From NCBI GenBank assembly GCA_013042125.1, contig JABDQS010000188.1:1-16610 (forward strand): a stretch of DNA of 16,610 nt, read 5' to 3'. The first letter of the stretch is position 1; each line of letters starts with the position of its first letter. Under the pieces are notes generated by a model, which did no database searches, was not told the DNA's origin, and worked only from the letters and a program-made list of their open reading frames with translations. Made by a program: the position numbers and the translations under genes. Positions 7,380-14,286 of the stretch are shown one piece after another. This DNA is from Eudoraea sp. GTDB taxonomy: Bacteria > Bacteroidota > Bacteroidia > Flavobacteriales > Flavobacteriaceae.

Positions 7380-7568
7380 TTACTCTTTTTTCTCCTCTAA
7401 CTTGTCATCTTCCTTAGAGGCGTCTTTAAATTCTTTAATTCCGCTACCCAATCCCCGCATTAGTTCAGGAATTTTTTTACCGCCAAATAACAATAGTACT
7501 AAAACTACTACGACTGCTATTTGCCAGGGGCCTATTGCCAGAAAAGGTACTAGTAAGATCATGTGCAT
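7380..7568 (-). CDS. tatA: Sec-independent protein translocase TatA
   Basis: A 62-residue TatA/TatE-type subunit, which oligomerises in the inner membrane around TatC to let folded twin-arginine substrates pass. The protein shows the canonical layout: a short N-terminus, one transmembrane helix (about 15-31) beginning at the IGPWQ motif, the hinge FGGKKIPELMRGLGSGIKEF forming the amphipathic helix, and a short acidic/basic tail (DASKEDDKLEEKKE). The start is uncertain: ATG at 7568 (chosen), ATG at 7562 (two residues shorter), or a TTG at 7571. No tatB or tatC is adjacent, as is usual in Flavobacteriaceae, where tatA and tatC are commonly separated. A TACCTTTG promoter box lies at 7592-7585 and a strong terminator follows. 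It diverges from the M23 peptidase operon. Confidence 0.95.
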   Translation of the reverse strand: MHMILLVPFLAIGPWQIAVVVVLVLLLFGGKKIPELMRGLGSGIKEFKDASKEDDKLEEKKE

Positions 7569-7584
7569 CAATTTATAAAGTAAA

Positions 7585-7592
7585 CAAAGGTA
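7585..7592 (-). promoter_or_regulatory. Bacteroidota -7 box for tatA
   Basis: CAAAGGTA on the plus strand reads TACCTTTG on the minus strand, a full match to TAnnTTTG, ending 16 bp before the chosen tatA ATG. No TTG was found at the expected 17-23 bp upstream, so the -33 element is weak or absent. Confidence 0.6.
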
Positions 7593-7700
7593 ATAAAAAA
7601 CTAAATAGATATTATTTATTCCAAACGTTAAGATTGTACATTAATTGCTGTATTAAATCATAAGATGCGTAATTTATAATAAATAAAGTGGACAAGGACG

Positions 7701-7728
7701 TACTATTATCTTTTTTAGGATAGTAGTA
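7701..7728. promoter_or_regulatory. Inverted repeat just upstream of the M23 promoter
   Basis: TACTATTATC (7701-7710) and GATAGTAGTA (7719-7728) form a 10-bp inverted repeat with one mismatch and an 8-nt T-rich spacer, ending two bases before the -33 TTG at 7731. Position suggests an operator or activator site in the divergent tatA/M23 intergenic region, but no regulator can be named. Confidence 0.35.
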
Positions 7729-7730
7729 TA

Positions 7731-7758
7731 TTGAAATTCAATTCGAAATGTATCTTTG
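7731..7758 (+). promoter_or_regulatory. Bacteroidota-type promoter of the M23-GH3 operon
   Basis: TTG at 7731-7733, 17-bp spacer, then TATCTTTG at 7751-7758, a full match to the TTG-N17-23-TAnnTTTG consensus of flavobacterial primary sigma factor. Only 6 bp separate the -7 box from the ATG at 7765, so the transcript should begin at or within a base or two of the start codon. Confidence 0.75.
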
Positions 7759-7764
7759 TGCGTG

Positions 7765-8634
7765 ATGGAGAAAAAAGGGAAAAAAAGAAAAGAGATAAAG
7801 CGCAAGCTCTTACATAAGTATCGATTAGTAATACTTAATGAGAGCACTTTTGAAGAAAAGATCTCTTTTAAATTAAGCAGGTTGAACGTTTTTATCACAG
7901 GAACTCTTTTTATAATTGTCCTGATAGGGCTAACTACATTGCTGATAGCCTTTACGCCATTACGGGAGTATATTCCGGGGTATTCTTCAACCCGACTAAA
8001 AAAAGAAGCAACTGAGCTTACCTATAAAACAGATTCTCTCGTCACAGTTTTAAATTATACCAATAGGTATTTAGAAAATATCCGTATGGTCCTGCGAGGG
8101 GACGTGGAGAATAATGAAATTAACAGAGATTCATTGTTTGAGCAATTTAAAATAGACCCATCAACTGTTGATCTGTCACCAATTCGGGAAGACTCCATAT
8201 TAAGGGCACAAGTGGCCCTTGAAGATAAGTACAACCTGTTTCAGCGAAATACATCTCAGGGAAGTCTGGTGCTGTTCTCACCGGTCACCGGGGTAATCTC
8301 CCATGTTTATGACGCTGAGAAGAAACATTTTGCCGTAGATATTGTTGCTGAAAAGGACGCTCCTGTAAAAGCCGTGGCAAATGGAACTGTTATTTTTTCT
8401 GAATGGACAGCTGAAACCGGTTTTGTAATAATTATGGAGCATGAGGAGGGCTTGTTATCGGTCTATAAACACAACGGCTCAATTAATAAGCAACAGGGAG
8501 ATCTTGTCAGAGCCGGAGAGGTTATTGCTTCTGTAGGGAATACGGGCGAGTTCACTACCGGACCCCATTTACACTTTGAATTATGGAGCAATGGAAATCC
8601 GGTAAATCCATCAGATTATATCGATTTTAATTAA
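7765..8634 (+). CDS. Membrane-anchored M23 (LytM-type) metallopeptidase
   Basis: A 289-residue zinc peptidase predicted to cut peptidoglycan cross-links or stem peptides. A basic cytoplasmic N-terminus (EKKGKKRKEIKRKLLHKYR) is followed by one transmembrane helix at about 43-64, then a periplasmic linker with coiled-coil-like content (75-165) and an M23 domain at about 166-285. Zinc ligands appear intact: H188 and D192 (HFAVD) and H270 in PHLHFELW; H268 and H236 fit the catalytic histidines. It should therefore be active, unlike degenerate EnvC/NlpD-type regulators. I chose ATG 7765: an upstream in-frame TTG at 7756 lies inside the promoter box and is unlikely to be used. The GH3 gene starts 5 bp after its stop, so the two are co-transcribed. 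Confidence 0.93.
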   Translation: MEKKGKKRKEIKRKLLHKYRLVILNESTFEEKISFKLSRLNVFITGTLFIIVLIGLTTLLIAFTPLREYIPGYSSTRLKKEATELTYKTDSLVTVLNYTNRYLENIRMVLRGDVENNEINRDSLFEQFKIDPSTVDLSPIREDSILRAQVALEDKYNLFQRNTSQGSLVLFSPVTGVISHVYDAEKKHFAVDIVAEKDAPVKAVANGTVIFSEWTAETGFVIIMEHEEGLLSVYKHNGSINKQQGDLVRAGEVIASVGNTGEFTTGPHLHFELWSNGNPVNPSDYIDFN

Positions 8635-8639
8635 GCTAC

Positions 8640-10139
8640 ATGTCTTTAAAATCTATAGCCGCTAAGATCTTTGCAGGTATTGTCCATAAAAGAACTATGC
8701 GTTGGGTGAATAACCCAGTTACTACACAGGAGACCCTTTTTAATGAACTAATATCAGCAGCAAAGGACACTGAATTTGGCAGGGATCATAAATTTGGAAA
8801 GATCAGATCCCATGAAGACTTCACCAACCAGGTGCCCATCCGTGATTATGAGGCACTAGCCCCATACGTTAACAAAGTTGTTGAAGGCAAGGCAAATATT
8901 CTTTGGCCGGGGAAACCCATTTATTTCGCAAAAACAAGTGGCACTACTTCCGGGGCAAAATACATTCCTATAACAGAAAAATCCATTAAACATCAGGTGG
9001 AAGCATCCAGAAATGCCATTCTCAATTTCATTTATGAAACCGGAAGCACCTCTTTCGTCAATGGAAAAATGATCTTTTTACAGGGAAGTCCGGTTCTCAA
9101 TGAAAAGAACGGGATTAAACTAGGCCGACTTTCAGGGATCTCAGCGCATTATGTGCCCAATTATCTTCAAAAAAACAGATTACCCAGCTGGGAGACCAAT
9201 TGTATAGAAGATTGGGAGACCAAGGTTGATAAGATCATAGAAGAAACAATAGACCAGAATATGACGGTCATTGCCGGTATTCCTTCCTGGGTACAAATGT
9301 ATTTTGAAAAATTAAGGTCGGTTTCCGGGAAGAACATTGGGCAGCTCTTTAAGAACTTTGAACTTTTTATTTATGGAGGCGTTAATTATGAGCCTTATCG
9401 GGCAACCTTTGAAAGCCTTATAGGCAGGAAAGTAGCTAGTATTGAACTATTTCCGGCCAGTGAAGGATTTTTTGCCTATCAGGACAAACAGGATGAAAGA
9501 GGGATGCTTCTATTGTTAAATTCCGGAATTTTCTACGAGTTTGTAAAGGCAGAGGATTTCTTTAATGAAAACCCAAAGCGACTGACGCTCAAGGATGTTG
9601 AGATTGGGATTAATTATGCCATGATAATCTCTACGAATGCAGGCCTGTGGGCCTATGACCTGGGAGATACCATTCAGTTTATTTCTGTAAATCCTTATCG
9701 GATCATAGTTTCTGGGAGAATAAAGCATTTTATCTCTGCTTTTGGGGAACACGTGATCGCTAAAGAAGTTGAGTATGCCATGCAGGAAGCCATCGAAGGT
9801 ACCGGTGCACAGGTAAATGAATTTACCGTAGCCCCTCAAATTACACCTGACAATAAAGAGCTTCCCTATCATGAATGGTTCATAGAATTTGGCAAGAGAC
9901 CTTCCAGCATGAAAAGGTTCGCACAAAAATTAGATGAGGCACTTCAGGAGCAAAATAGCTACTACTTTGATCTGATAGAGGGGAGTATACTTCAACCTTT
10001 AAAAATCACGCCCATTAAACCAGGAGGTTTTCAATTGTATATGAAGTCGGTCGGAAAATTAGGTGGCCAAAACAAGGTACAACGTTTGTCTAACGACAGG
10101 AAGGTTGCTTCTGGCCTAGAGCTTCAAAAGGAGGAGTAG
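8640..10139 (+). CDS. GH3 family (acyl-adenylate-forming) protein
   Basis: A 499-residue homologue of the plant GH3 'auxin-responsive' proteins, members of the ANL adenylating superfamily that activate a carboxylic acid with ATP and, in plants, join it to an amino acid. Adenylation motifs are present: the ATP-binding loop KTSGTTSGAKYIP (98-110), motif 2 in FPASEGFFAYQ (271-281), and motif 3 DLGDT (340-344), with a C-terminal cap domain from about 365 on. No signal peptide or membrane segment, so it is cytosolic. Bacterial GH3 proteins are widespread in Bacteroidota, but I know of no firmly established substrate. It is 5 bp downstream of the M23 gene, which suggests co-regulation but not a shared reaction. 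Family is clear; the reaction is unknown. Confidence 0.92.
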   Translation: MSLKSIAAKIFAGIVHKRTMRWVNNPVTTQETLFNELISAAKDTEFGRDHKFGKIRSHEDFTNQVPIRDYEALAPYVNKVVEGKANILWPGKPIYFAKTSGTTSGAKYIPITEKSIKHQVEASRNAILNFIYETGSTSFVNGKMIFLQGSPVLNEKNGIKLGRLSGISAHYVPNYLQKNRLPSWETNCIEDWETKVDKIIEETIDQNMTVIAGIPSWVQMYFEKLRSVSGKNIGQLFKNFELFIYGGVNYEPYRATFESLIGRKVASIELFPASEGFFAYQDKQDERGMLLLLNSGIFYEFVKAEDFFNENPKRLTLKDVEIGINYAMIISTNAGLWAYDLGDTIQFISVNPYRIIVSGRIKHFISAFGEHVIAKEVEYAMQEAIEGTGAQVNEFTVAPQITPDNKELPYHEWFIEFGKRPSSMKRFAQKLDEALQEQNSYYFDLIEGSILQPLKITPIKPGGFQLYMKSVGKLGGQNKVQRLSNDRKVASGLELQKEE

Positions 10140-10163
10140 ATATGGTCTGGCTTATGAAGACGT

Positions 10164-10193
10164 CTGAAATCATGAATAATAAGTGTATTTTTG
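10164..10193 (+). promoter_or_regulatory. Internal Bacteroidota-type promoter upstream of the phosphorylase-like gene
   Basis: TATTTTTG at 10186-10193 is a full TAnnTTTG match; CTG at 10164-10166 sits 19 bp upstream as a one-mismatch -33 element. The ATG at 10203 is only 9 bp after the box, so the 5' leader would be a few bases at most. Confidence 0.6.
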
Positions 10194-10202
10194 TGGAGAT
10201 TT

Positions 10203-11888
10203 ATGAGCAAAATAAAAGACACAACCAGAGCACAGGAGTCAACAAACGCAATTGAGCGCTTGTACATTACCATGCGCCACCTTTTTAACAGGGGATTTTA
10301 TAAGCCGATGGGGGTTTCAGGGGAGACCCTGCGAAATGCTCTTTTGTTGCTGAGGCCTGAGATCTATGGTTCCATAGCAGAAGAAAAAGCAGAGCTCAAT
10401 GGGCTAATGTATGTTTTGGAAAGGCTTCCTGAAGGAATAGAACAGTGTCGTTTTATCAATTTAACTTCGGATGAAGGATATTCCAAGACACATTTTGCTC
10501 CTATTATTCCACCTAAAAGAAGGCGTAACTGTTATAGGATAGATTATGAACAAATGAATATTGAGATCACCCGGGGGAGGTCTGATATTTATGATATTTT
10601 AACCCATCTCACCTTTCTTTTTATAGAATCCGGGAAAATTTGTAACCGGGTACTTATTGAAGATACCAACAAGACCATCCGGGATTGGCAGAAATTGGAA
10701 CTAGCGGTCAATAAGACCAAACTCAACCAGGAAGACAAAGAAGTTGCATTGATCCATACGGCGAATATATTGGGCAGATCCTTTGTAGAGACCATGGATG
10801 TTTACAATAAACTGTCTACCAAAAAAGATCCCGAACGATTTTTAAAGATCATTTATTGGCTGGGTAAATTAGCGATTGAAGAAGAAACGGGCGGAGAAAA
10901 AAGGACGATCACCTTTAGCGCATTGCTCAGAGAGCGTCTAGGACATCATATACACGGGGAACAATGGGCTCAGAATATTAAGGATATTCTACACAAACAC
11001 GGATTACTTAAACGTCCCATTCATATTATCAGCGCTAATATGCATAGTGTTGTTAATTCCTTATATGCAAAGAGAGCATTGGAAAAAGAATCGGCAGAGG
11101 GCAGCCTTCTTGAACTGTATCAACAGTTGAGCCTTGAAACAAATGGGAAATTGCGAGAGAAAGTGCTTACTGTGGCTCGTAAGAATGGAATGATCGAAAT
11201 TAAGGACGTTTCAGGGACCAATATTGACGTACAGATATTCGATATGGCAAAATTGGGCAAGGATGCATGTTGTTACGAGCTATCCTCAAGTCTTCCAAAT
11301 GACAAAAAACCGGTCATTTTTGTGATGGATTACGCCTTTGGTGAGCAAGCATTTGAGTCGATTGATGAATTATTAAAGCCCTTTAAACGAAAGAATCAAA
11401 AACCTCTGTATTTGGAAATTGCTTCTATTTCCATTATGGGAAAAGCCGGTATCCTGGAGGGAGGAAAAGGAGATCTGATGATTCCCACGGCACATATTTT
11501 TGAGGGGACCGCAGACAATTATCCATTTCAAAATGAGTTTTCCGGGAAAGATTTTCAGGGCAATGGCTTAAAGGTAATGGAAGGTACCATGGTGACAGTG
11601 TTGGGAACCTCATTACAGAACAAAGACATACTTAGATTCTTTCATGAATCTACCTGGGAAGTGATAGGATTGGAGATGGAGGGGGTTCATTATCAAAAAG
11701 CAATTCAATCGGCCTCCAGGATCAGGAGAAGTATCAGGGAGGACGTTAAAGTGCGCTACGCCTACTATGCCTCAGATAATCCGTTAGAGACCGGTAGTAC
11801 GCTGGCATCCGGGGGTCTTGGGACTACGGGTGTTAAACCAACCTATTTGATAACCGATAAAATTTTACAACAAATTTTTAATTCATAG
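10203..11888 (+). CDS. Large uncharacterised protein with nucleoside-phosphorylase/AMP-nucleosidase-like C-terminus (DUF6909-like)
   Basis: A 561-residue soluble protein. I recall this Flavobacteriia family as DUF6909, with limited certainty. The first 330 residues are mostly helical and unrecognised. The C-terminal part, about 368-545, resembles the nucleoside phosphorylase/AMP nucleosidase fold: IMGKAGILEGGKGDLMIP (411-428) looks like the G-G-----GD-(V/L)-(I/L)P core strand-loop, GLEMEG (489-494) matches the ribose-binding EME(A/G/S) motif, and SDNPL (524-528) matches the catalytic-aspartate SD-P motif. If right, it would cleave or bind a nucleoside or nucleotide. I chose ATG 10203 because an in-frame TTG at 10191 overlaps the TAnnTTTG box. 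The Wzz-like gene starts 2 bp after its stop, so the two are translated from one transcript. The gene is real; the enzymatic assignment is inference. Confidence 0.82.
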   Translation: MSKIKDTTRAQESTNAIERLYITMRHLFNRGFYKPMGVSGETLRNALLLLRPEIYGSIAEEKAELNGLMYVLERLPEGIEQCRFINLTSDEGYSKTHFAPIIPPKRRRNCYRIDYEQMNIEITRGRSDIYDILTHLTFLFIESGKICNRVLIEDTNKTIRDWQKLELAVNKTKLNQEDKEVALIHTANILGRSFVETMDVYNKLSTKKDPERFLKIIYWLGKLAIEEETGGEKRTITFSALLRERLGHHIHGEQWAQNIKDILHKHGLLKRPIHIISANMHSVVNSLYAKRALEKESAEGSLLELYQQLSLETNGKLREKVLTVARKNGMIEIKDVSGTNIDVQIFDMAKLGKDACCYELSSSLPNDKKPVIFVMDYAFGEQAFESIDELLKPFKRKNQKPLYLEIASISIMGKAGILEGGKGDLMIPTAHIFEGTADNYPFQNEFSGKDFQGNGLKVMEGTMVTVLGTSLQNKDILRFFHESTWEVIGLEMEGVHYQKAIQSASRIRRSIREDVKVRYAYYASDNPLETGSTLASGGLGTTGVKPTYLITDKILQQIFNS

Positions 11889-11890
11889 TT

Positions 11891-12892
11891 ATGGCCAAAG
11901 AACTGAAAACAAACAATACATCATCAAACGATGAGATCGATTTGGGACAGCTATTCCAGATGATAGGAAGAGGCTTTAATCGGATTTTCAGGGGGCTGCT
12001 TTCGGTATTTCTCTATTTTAAAAGAAATGCAATCATATTGTTGGTGCTCGTCATACTAGGTGCCGCAACGGGATTTGGGTTAAATCAGATCGTGTCCAAA
12101 AAAATGAAGACCGAGGTCATTGTATCTCCCAATCTTGAAAGTAAGAATTATCTCTATGATGTGGTTGCTGAACTCCAGGCTAATATTAAAGCAGAGGATA
12201 CCGTATTTTTTAGGAGTTTAGGAGTAGATGTTGAAAACCTAAAGAGTTTTGAAATTGAAGTAGCACCGGTAAGCGGAGCAAGTAAAAAGAATCTGGAAAC
12301 AGAAATGAAGTATTTGGAATTACTGCAGGGTTTTGAGAATTCCGGAGCAATTTCTGACATTGTAAGGGCAGAAATATTAGATAAGAGTTCTCTGGATCAA
12401 CGAATAACCTTTTATTATAAGGACGCGACACTTGGGGATAAATATGCCAGAATCTTTATGGACTATATTAATTCGAACGCCTACTACAAAGAGATCGTAA
12501 AGACCTATACGGAAAATGCACAAGACAGGATAAGACAGAATGACTCGCTGGTAAAACAGATCAACGTCCTTATTGCTAATTTTTCCAGGAAAATGCTTAC
12601 TGAAAGCACTGCCACAGAGGGTCGGATTGTCCTGGATAATGAGCAGCAATTGAACGTACCTCAATTATTTACCTTGAAGAACGATTTAATTAGAGATACA
12701 GAATCCAAGAAAATAGAATTAGAAAGAAGAAAAGATGCGATAACTATTATTAATTTTGGAAAACCGCAAGAAATAATCAAATCAATTTATAAAAAGAACA
12801 TTGTTCTCTTCCCGCTGATATTTATTGGAATATTTTTCCTTTTCTCATTCTTAAAATATTTGAATAAGAGAGCTATGGAAATGGATGTATGA
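11891..12892 (+). CDS. Wzz-like polysaccharide chain-length determinant / co-polymerase
   Basis: A 333-residue inner-membrane protein with the topology of Wzz/PCP proteins: cytosolic N-terminus, first transmembrane helix at about 46-67, a large periplasmic helical domain (about 68-300) and a second transmembrane helix at about 303-322, then a short cytosolic end. Just before the second helix comes NFGKPQEI, corresponding to the proline-containing segment seen in this position in PCP proteins. There is no C-terminal tyrosine kinase domain. Such proteins set chain length of O-antigen or capsule made by the Wzy pathway. It follows the phosphorylase-like gene by 2 bp and overlaps the next start codon by 4 bp (ATGA), placing it at the entry of a polysaccharide locus. 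Sequence similarity to classical Wzz is weak by eye, so the call rests on topology and context. Confidence 0.8.
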   Translation: MAKELKTNNTSSNDEIDLGQLFQMIGRGFNRIFRGLLSVFLYFKRNAIILLVLVILGAATGFGLNQIVSKKMKTEVIVSPNLESKNYLYDVVAELQANIKAEDTVFFRSLGVDVENLKSFEIEVAPVSGASKKNLETEMKYLELLQGFENSGAISDIVRAEILDKSSLDQRITFYYKDATLGDKYARIFMDYINSNAYYKEIVKTYTENAQDRIRQNDSLVKQINVLIANFSRKMLTESTATEGRIVLDNEQQLNVPQLFTLKNDLIRDTESKKIELERRKDAITIINFGKPQEIIKSIYKKNIVLFPLIFIGIFFLFSFLKYLNKRAMEMDV

Positions 12893-12981
12893 GAGATGTC
12901 AAGAACATTTTAGTTACTGGTGGAGCAGGTTTTATGCCCAGCAATTTCATTTCACTTTTTTCCATTGTTCATCTATCATAG
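12889..12981 (+). pseudogene. 5' remnant of a nucleotide-sugar dehydratase/epimerase (RmlB-like)
   Basis: ATG at 12889 overlaps the preceding stop (ATGA) and opens a 30-codon frame beginning MRDVKNILVTGGAGF, the N-terminal Rossmann nucleotide-binding signature of extended short-chain dehydrogenases such as dTDP-glucose 4,6-dehydratase. In the family this continues IGSNF; here it reads MPSNFIS, so the second glycine of the GxxGxxG motif is lost, and after that the sequence no longer resembles the family and stops at 12979-12981. A full gene would be about 320-350 codons. The tight coupling to the Wzz-like gene indicates that a complete gene once followed here. No later part of the enzyme is visible in the window. 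It cannot bind NAD or act as an enzyme in this form. Confidence 0.8.
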
Positions 12982-13154
12982 CGGAATATCAATTTAGGGA
13001 TAAAAAGGCAATGACCTGGTTCGGTCTTGCTGTTTCAATTCTGGGAAAACACGTTTTGGGCAGCAAAGTGAAGATTGTTAGGGATAAGAATTATTGTACT
13101 TTTGCGCAGAGACCAGCCTTCAGTATACTTATTTATGCTTAGCAATTATATTCA
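12982..13154 (+). other. Non-coding segment between truncated sugar gene and wecB
   Basis: About 170 bp with no recognisable product. One open frame continues through here (12885-13142) but its start is out of frame with the dehydratase remnant and its sequence matches nothing I know. The segment carries the wecB promoter and looks like DNA joined to the older locus at about 12.95 kb. I see no terminal inverted repeats or target duplication of an insertion sequence. Confidence 0.5.
13075..13104 (+). promoter_or_regulatory. Consensus Bacteroidota promoter of the wecB-wecC operon
   Basis: TTG at 13075-13077, 19-bp spacer and TACTTTTG at 13097-13104 form a complete TTG-N19-TAnnTTTG promoter. 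Transcription should start near 13110, giving a leader of about 45 nt before the wecB ATG. Confidence 0.75.
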
Positions 13155-14285
13155 ATGATTAAAAAAAATCTAATTGTTTTTGGAACTCGTCCTGAAGCCA
13201 TAAAAATGGCACCCTTGGTAAAGGAATTCCAGCGTTACCCTGATAAATTTAAAACAAAAGTATGCGTTACAGCACAGCACAGGGAGATGCTTGACCAGGT
13301 TCTCGATTTTTTCGAGATAACTCCGGACTACGACCTGGACCTTATGCGTCCTAATCAAAATCTTTATTCCGTTACTGCAGATATTATAACGAACCTGAAA
13401 GAAGTGTTTGAGGAATTCAAACCAGACTATGTTTTTGTTCATGGAGATACATCTACTACTATGGCCACTTCGATCGCCGCTTTTTATTCTGGAGCGAAGG
13501 TATGTCATGTGGAAGCCGGACTAAGAACTTTCAATAAACTCTCTCCTTTTCCAGAAGAAATGAACCGAAGAATAGCGGGGGTTGTAAGTGATTATCATTT
13601 TCCTCCAACTGCAACATCGAAACAAAATCTGTTCAATGAGAATGTAGACAAAGCAAGTGTATTAGTTACAGGGAACACTGTAATTGACGCTTTGAATTAC
13701 AGCGCAAAAAAGGTAAAAAGATCCGATTTTCAGGATGCAGAAATATCCATGCTAACCGAGAATTTAGATCTTTCAAAAAAGATCATACTTGTAACAGGAC
13801 ATCGTAGAGAAAATCACGGACAAGGGTTTATTGATATCTGCCAGGCTTTACGAAATATTGCAACAAATAATTCTGATGTGGAGATCGTTTATCCGGTACA
13901 TTTGAATCCAAATGTTCAAAAGCCTGTTTATGAATTACTGGATAATATTTCCAATATTCAATTGATTAAGCCCTTGTCATACCCAGCTTTTGTGTGGCTA
14001 ATGTCTCACGCATATTTAATAATTACAGACAGCGGCGGGGTTCAGGAAGAAGCACCCAGTTTAGGAAAACCAGTGCTTGTAATGCGGGATACAACTGAAA
14101 GACCGGAGGCTGTGGCGGCCGGAACGGTGATCCTTGTAGGTACCGATGTTGATAAAATTACTTCAGAAACGGAGAAATTATTAAATAATAAAGATCATTA
14201 TCTGGAAATGAGCGCTCGCCATAACCCATATGGAGATGGCACTGCCTGTTCTAAAATAGTTGAATTCATAGAAACATTAGCATAA
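13155..14285 (+). CDS. wecB: UDP-N-acetylglucosamine 2-epimerase (non-hydrolysing)
   Basis: A 376-residue cytosolic enzyme that interconverts UDP-GlcNAc and UDP-ManNAc, supplying ManNAc-type sugars for surface polysaccharide. It has the two-Rossmann GT-B-like fold. Motifs seen: GTRPEAIKMAPL at the N-terminus (10-21), HGDTSTT (96-102, D98), HVEAGLRT (118-125, E120), PFPEEMNRR (131-139, E134), TGHRREN (214-220, H216) and SGGVQEEAPSLGKPVLVMR (293-311). D98, E120, E134 and H216 correspond to the residues important in E. coli WecB, and the R-E-N after H216 is typical of the non-hydrolysing class. Length is normal. The wecC start codon follows the stop after one base, so the pair is an operon. A consensus promoter lies about 50 bp upstream of the ATG. 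Confidence 0.96.
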   Translation: MIKKNLIVFGTRPEAIKMAPLVKEFQRYPDKFKTKVCVTAQHREMLDQVLDFFEITPDYDLDLMRPNQNLYSVTADIITNLKEVFEEFKPDYVFVHGDTSTTMATSIAAFYSGAKVCHVEAGLRTFNKLSPFPEEMNRRIAGVVSDYHFPPTATSKQNLFNENVDKASVLVTGNTVIDALNYSAKKVKRSDFQDAEISMLTENLDLSKKIILVTGHRRENHGQGFIDICQALRNIATNNSDVEIVYPVHLNPNVQKPVYELLDNISNIQLIKPLSYPAFVWLMSHAYLIITDSGGVQEEAPSLGKPVLVMRDTTERPEAVAAGTVILVGTDVDKITSETEKLLNNKDHYLEMSARHNPYGDGTACSKIVEFIETLA

Positions 14286-14286
14286 A

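Noticed and set aside
7249..7578. 109-codon plus-strand open frame across tatA
   Set aside because: It is antisense to an unmistakable TatA and runs through the tatA terminator hairpin.
9516..9926. 136-codon minus-strand open frame inside the GH3 gene
   Set aside because: Shadow of a conserved adenylation domain; no family resemblance.
10126..10139. AAAGGAGGAG resembling a Shine-Dalgarno sequence at the end of the GH3 gene
   Set aside because: It lies over 60 bp before the next ATG and encodes the K-E-E tail of the GH3 protein; Bacteroidota rarely use such sites.
12885..13142. 85-codon plus-strand open frame over the dehydratase remnant and wecB promoter
   Set aside because: It starts inside the Wzz-like gene in another frame, matches no family I know, and covers the clear NILVTGGAGF remnant and a consensus promoter.
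13170..13508. 112-codon minus-strand open frame inside wecB
   Set aside because: Opposite the catalytic motifs of wecB; no independent evidence.
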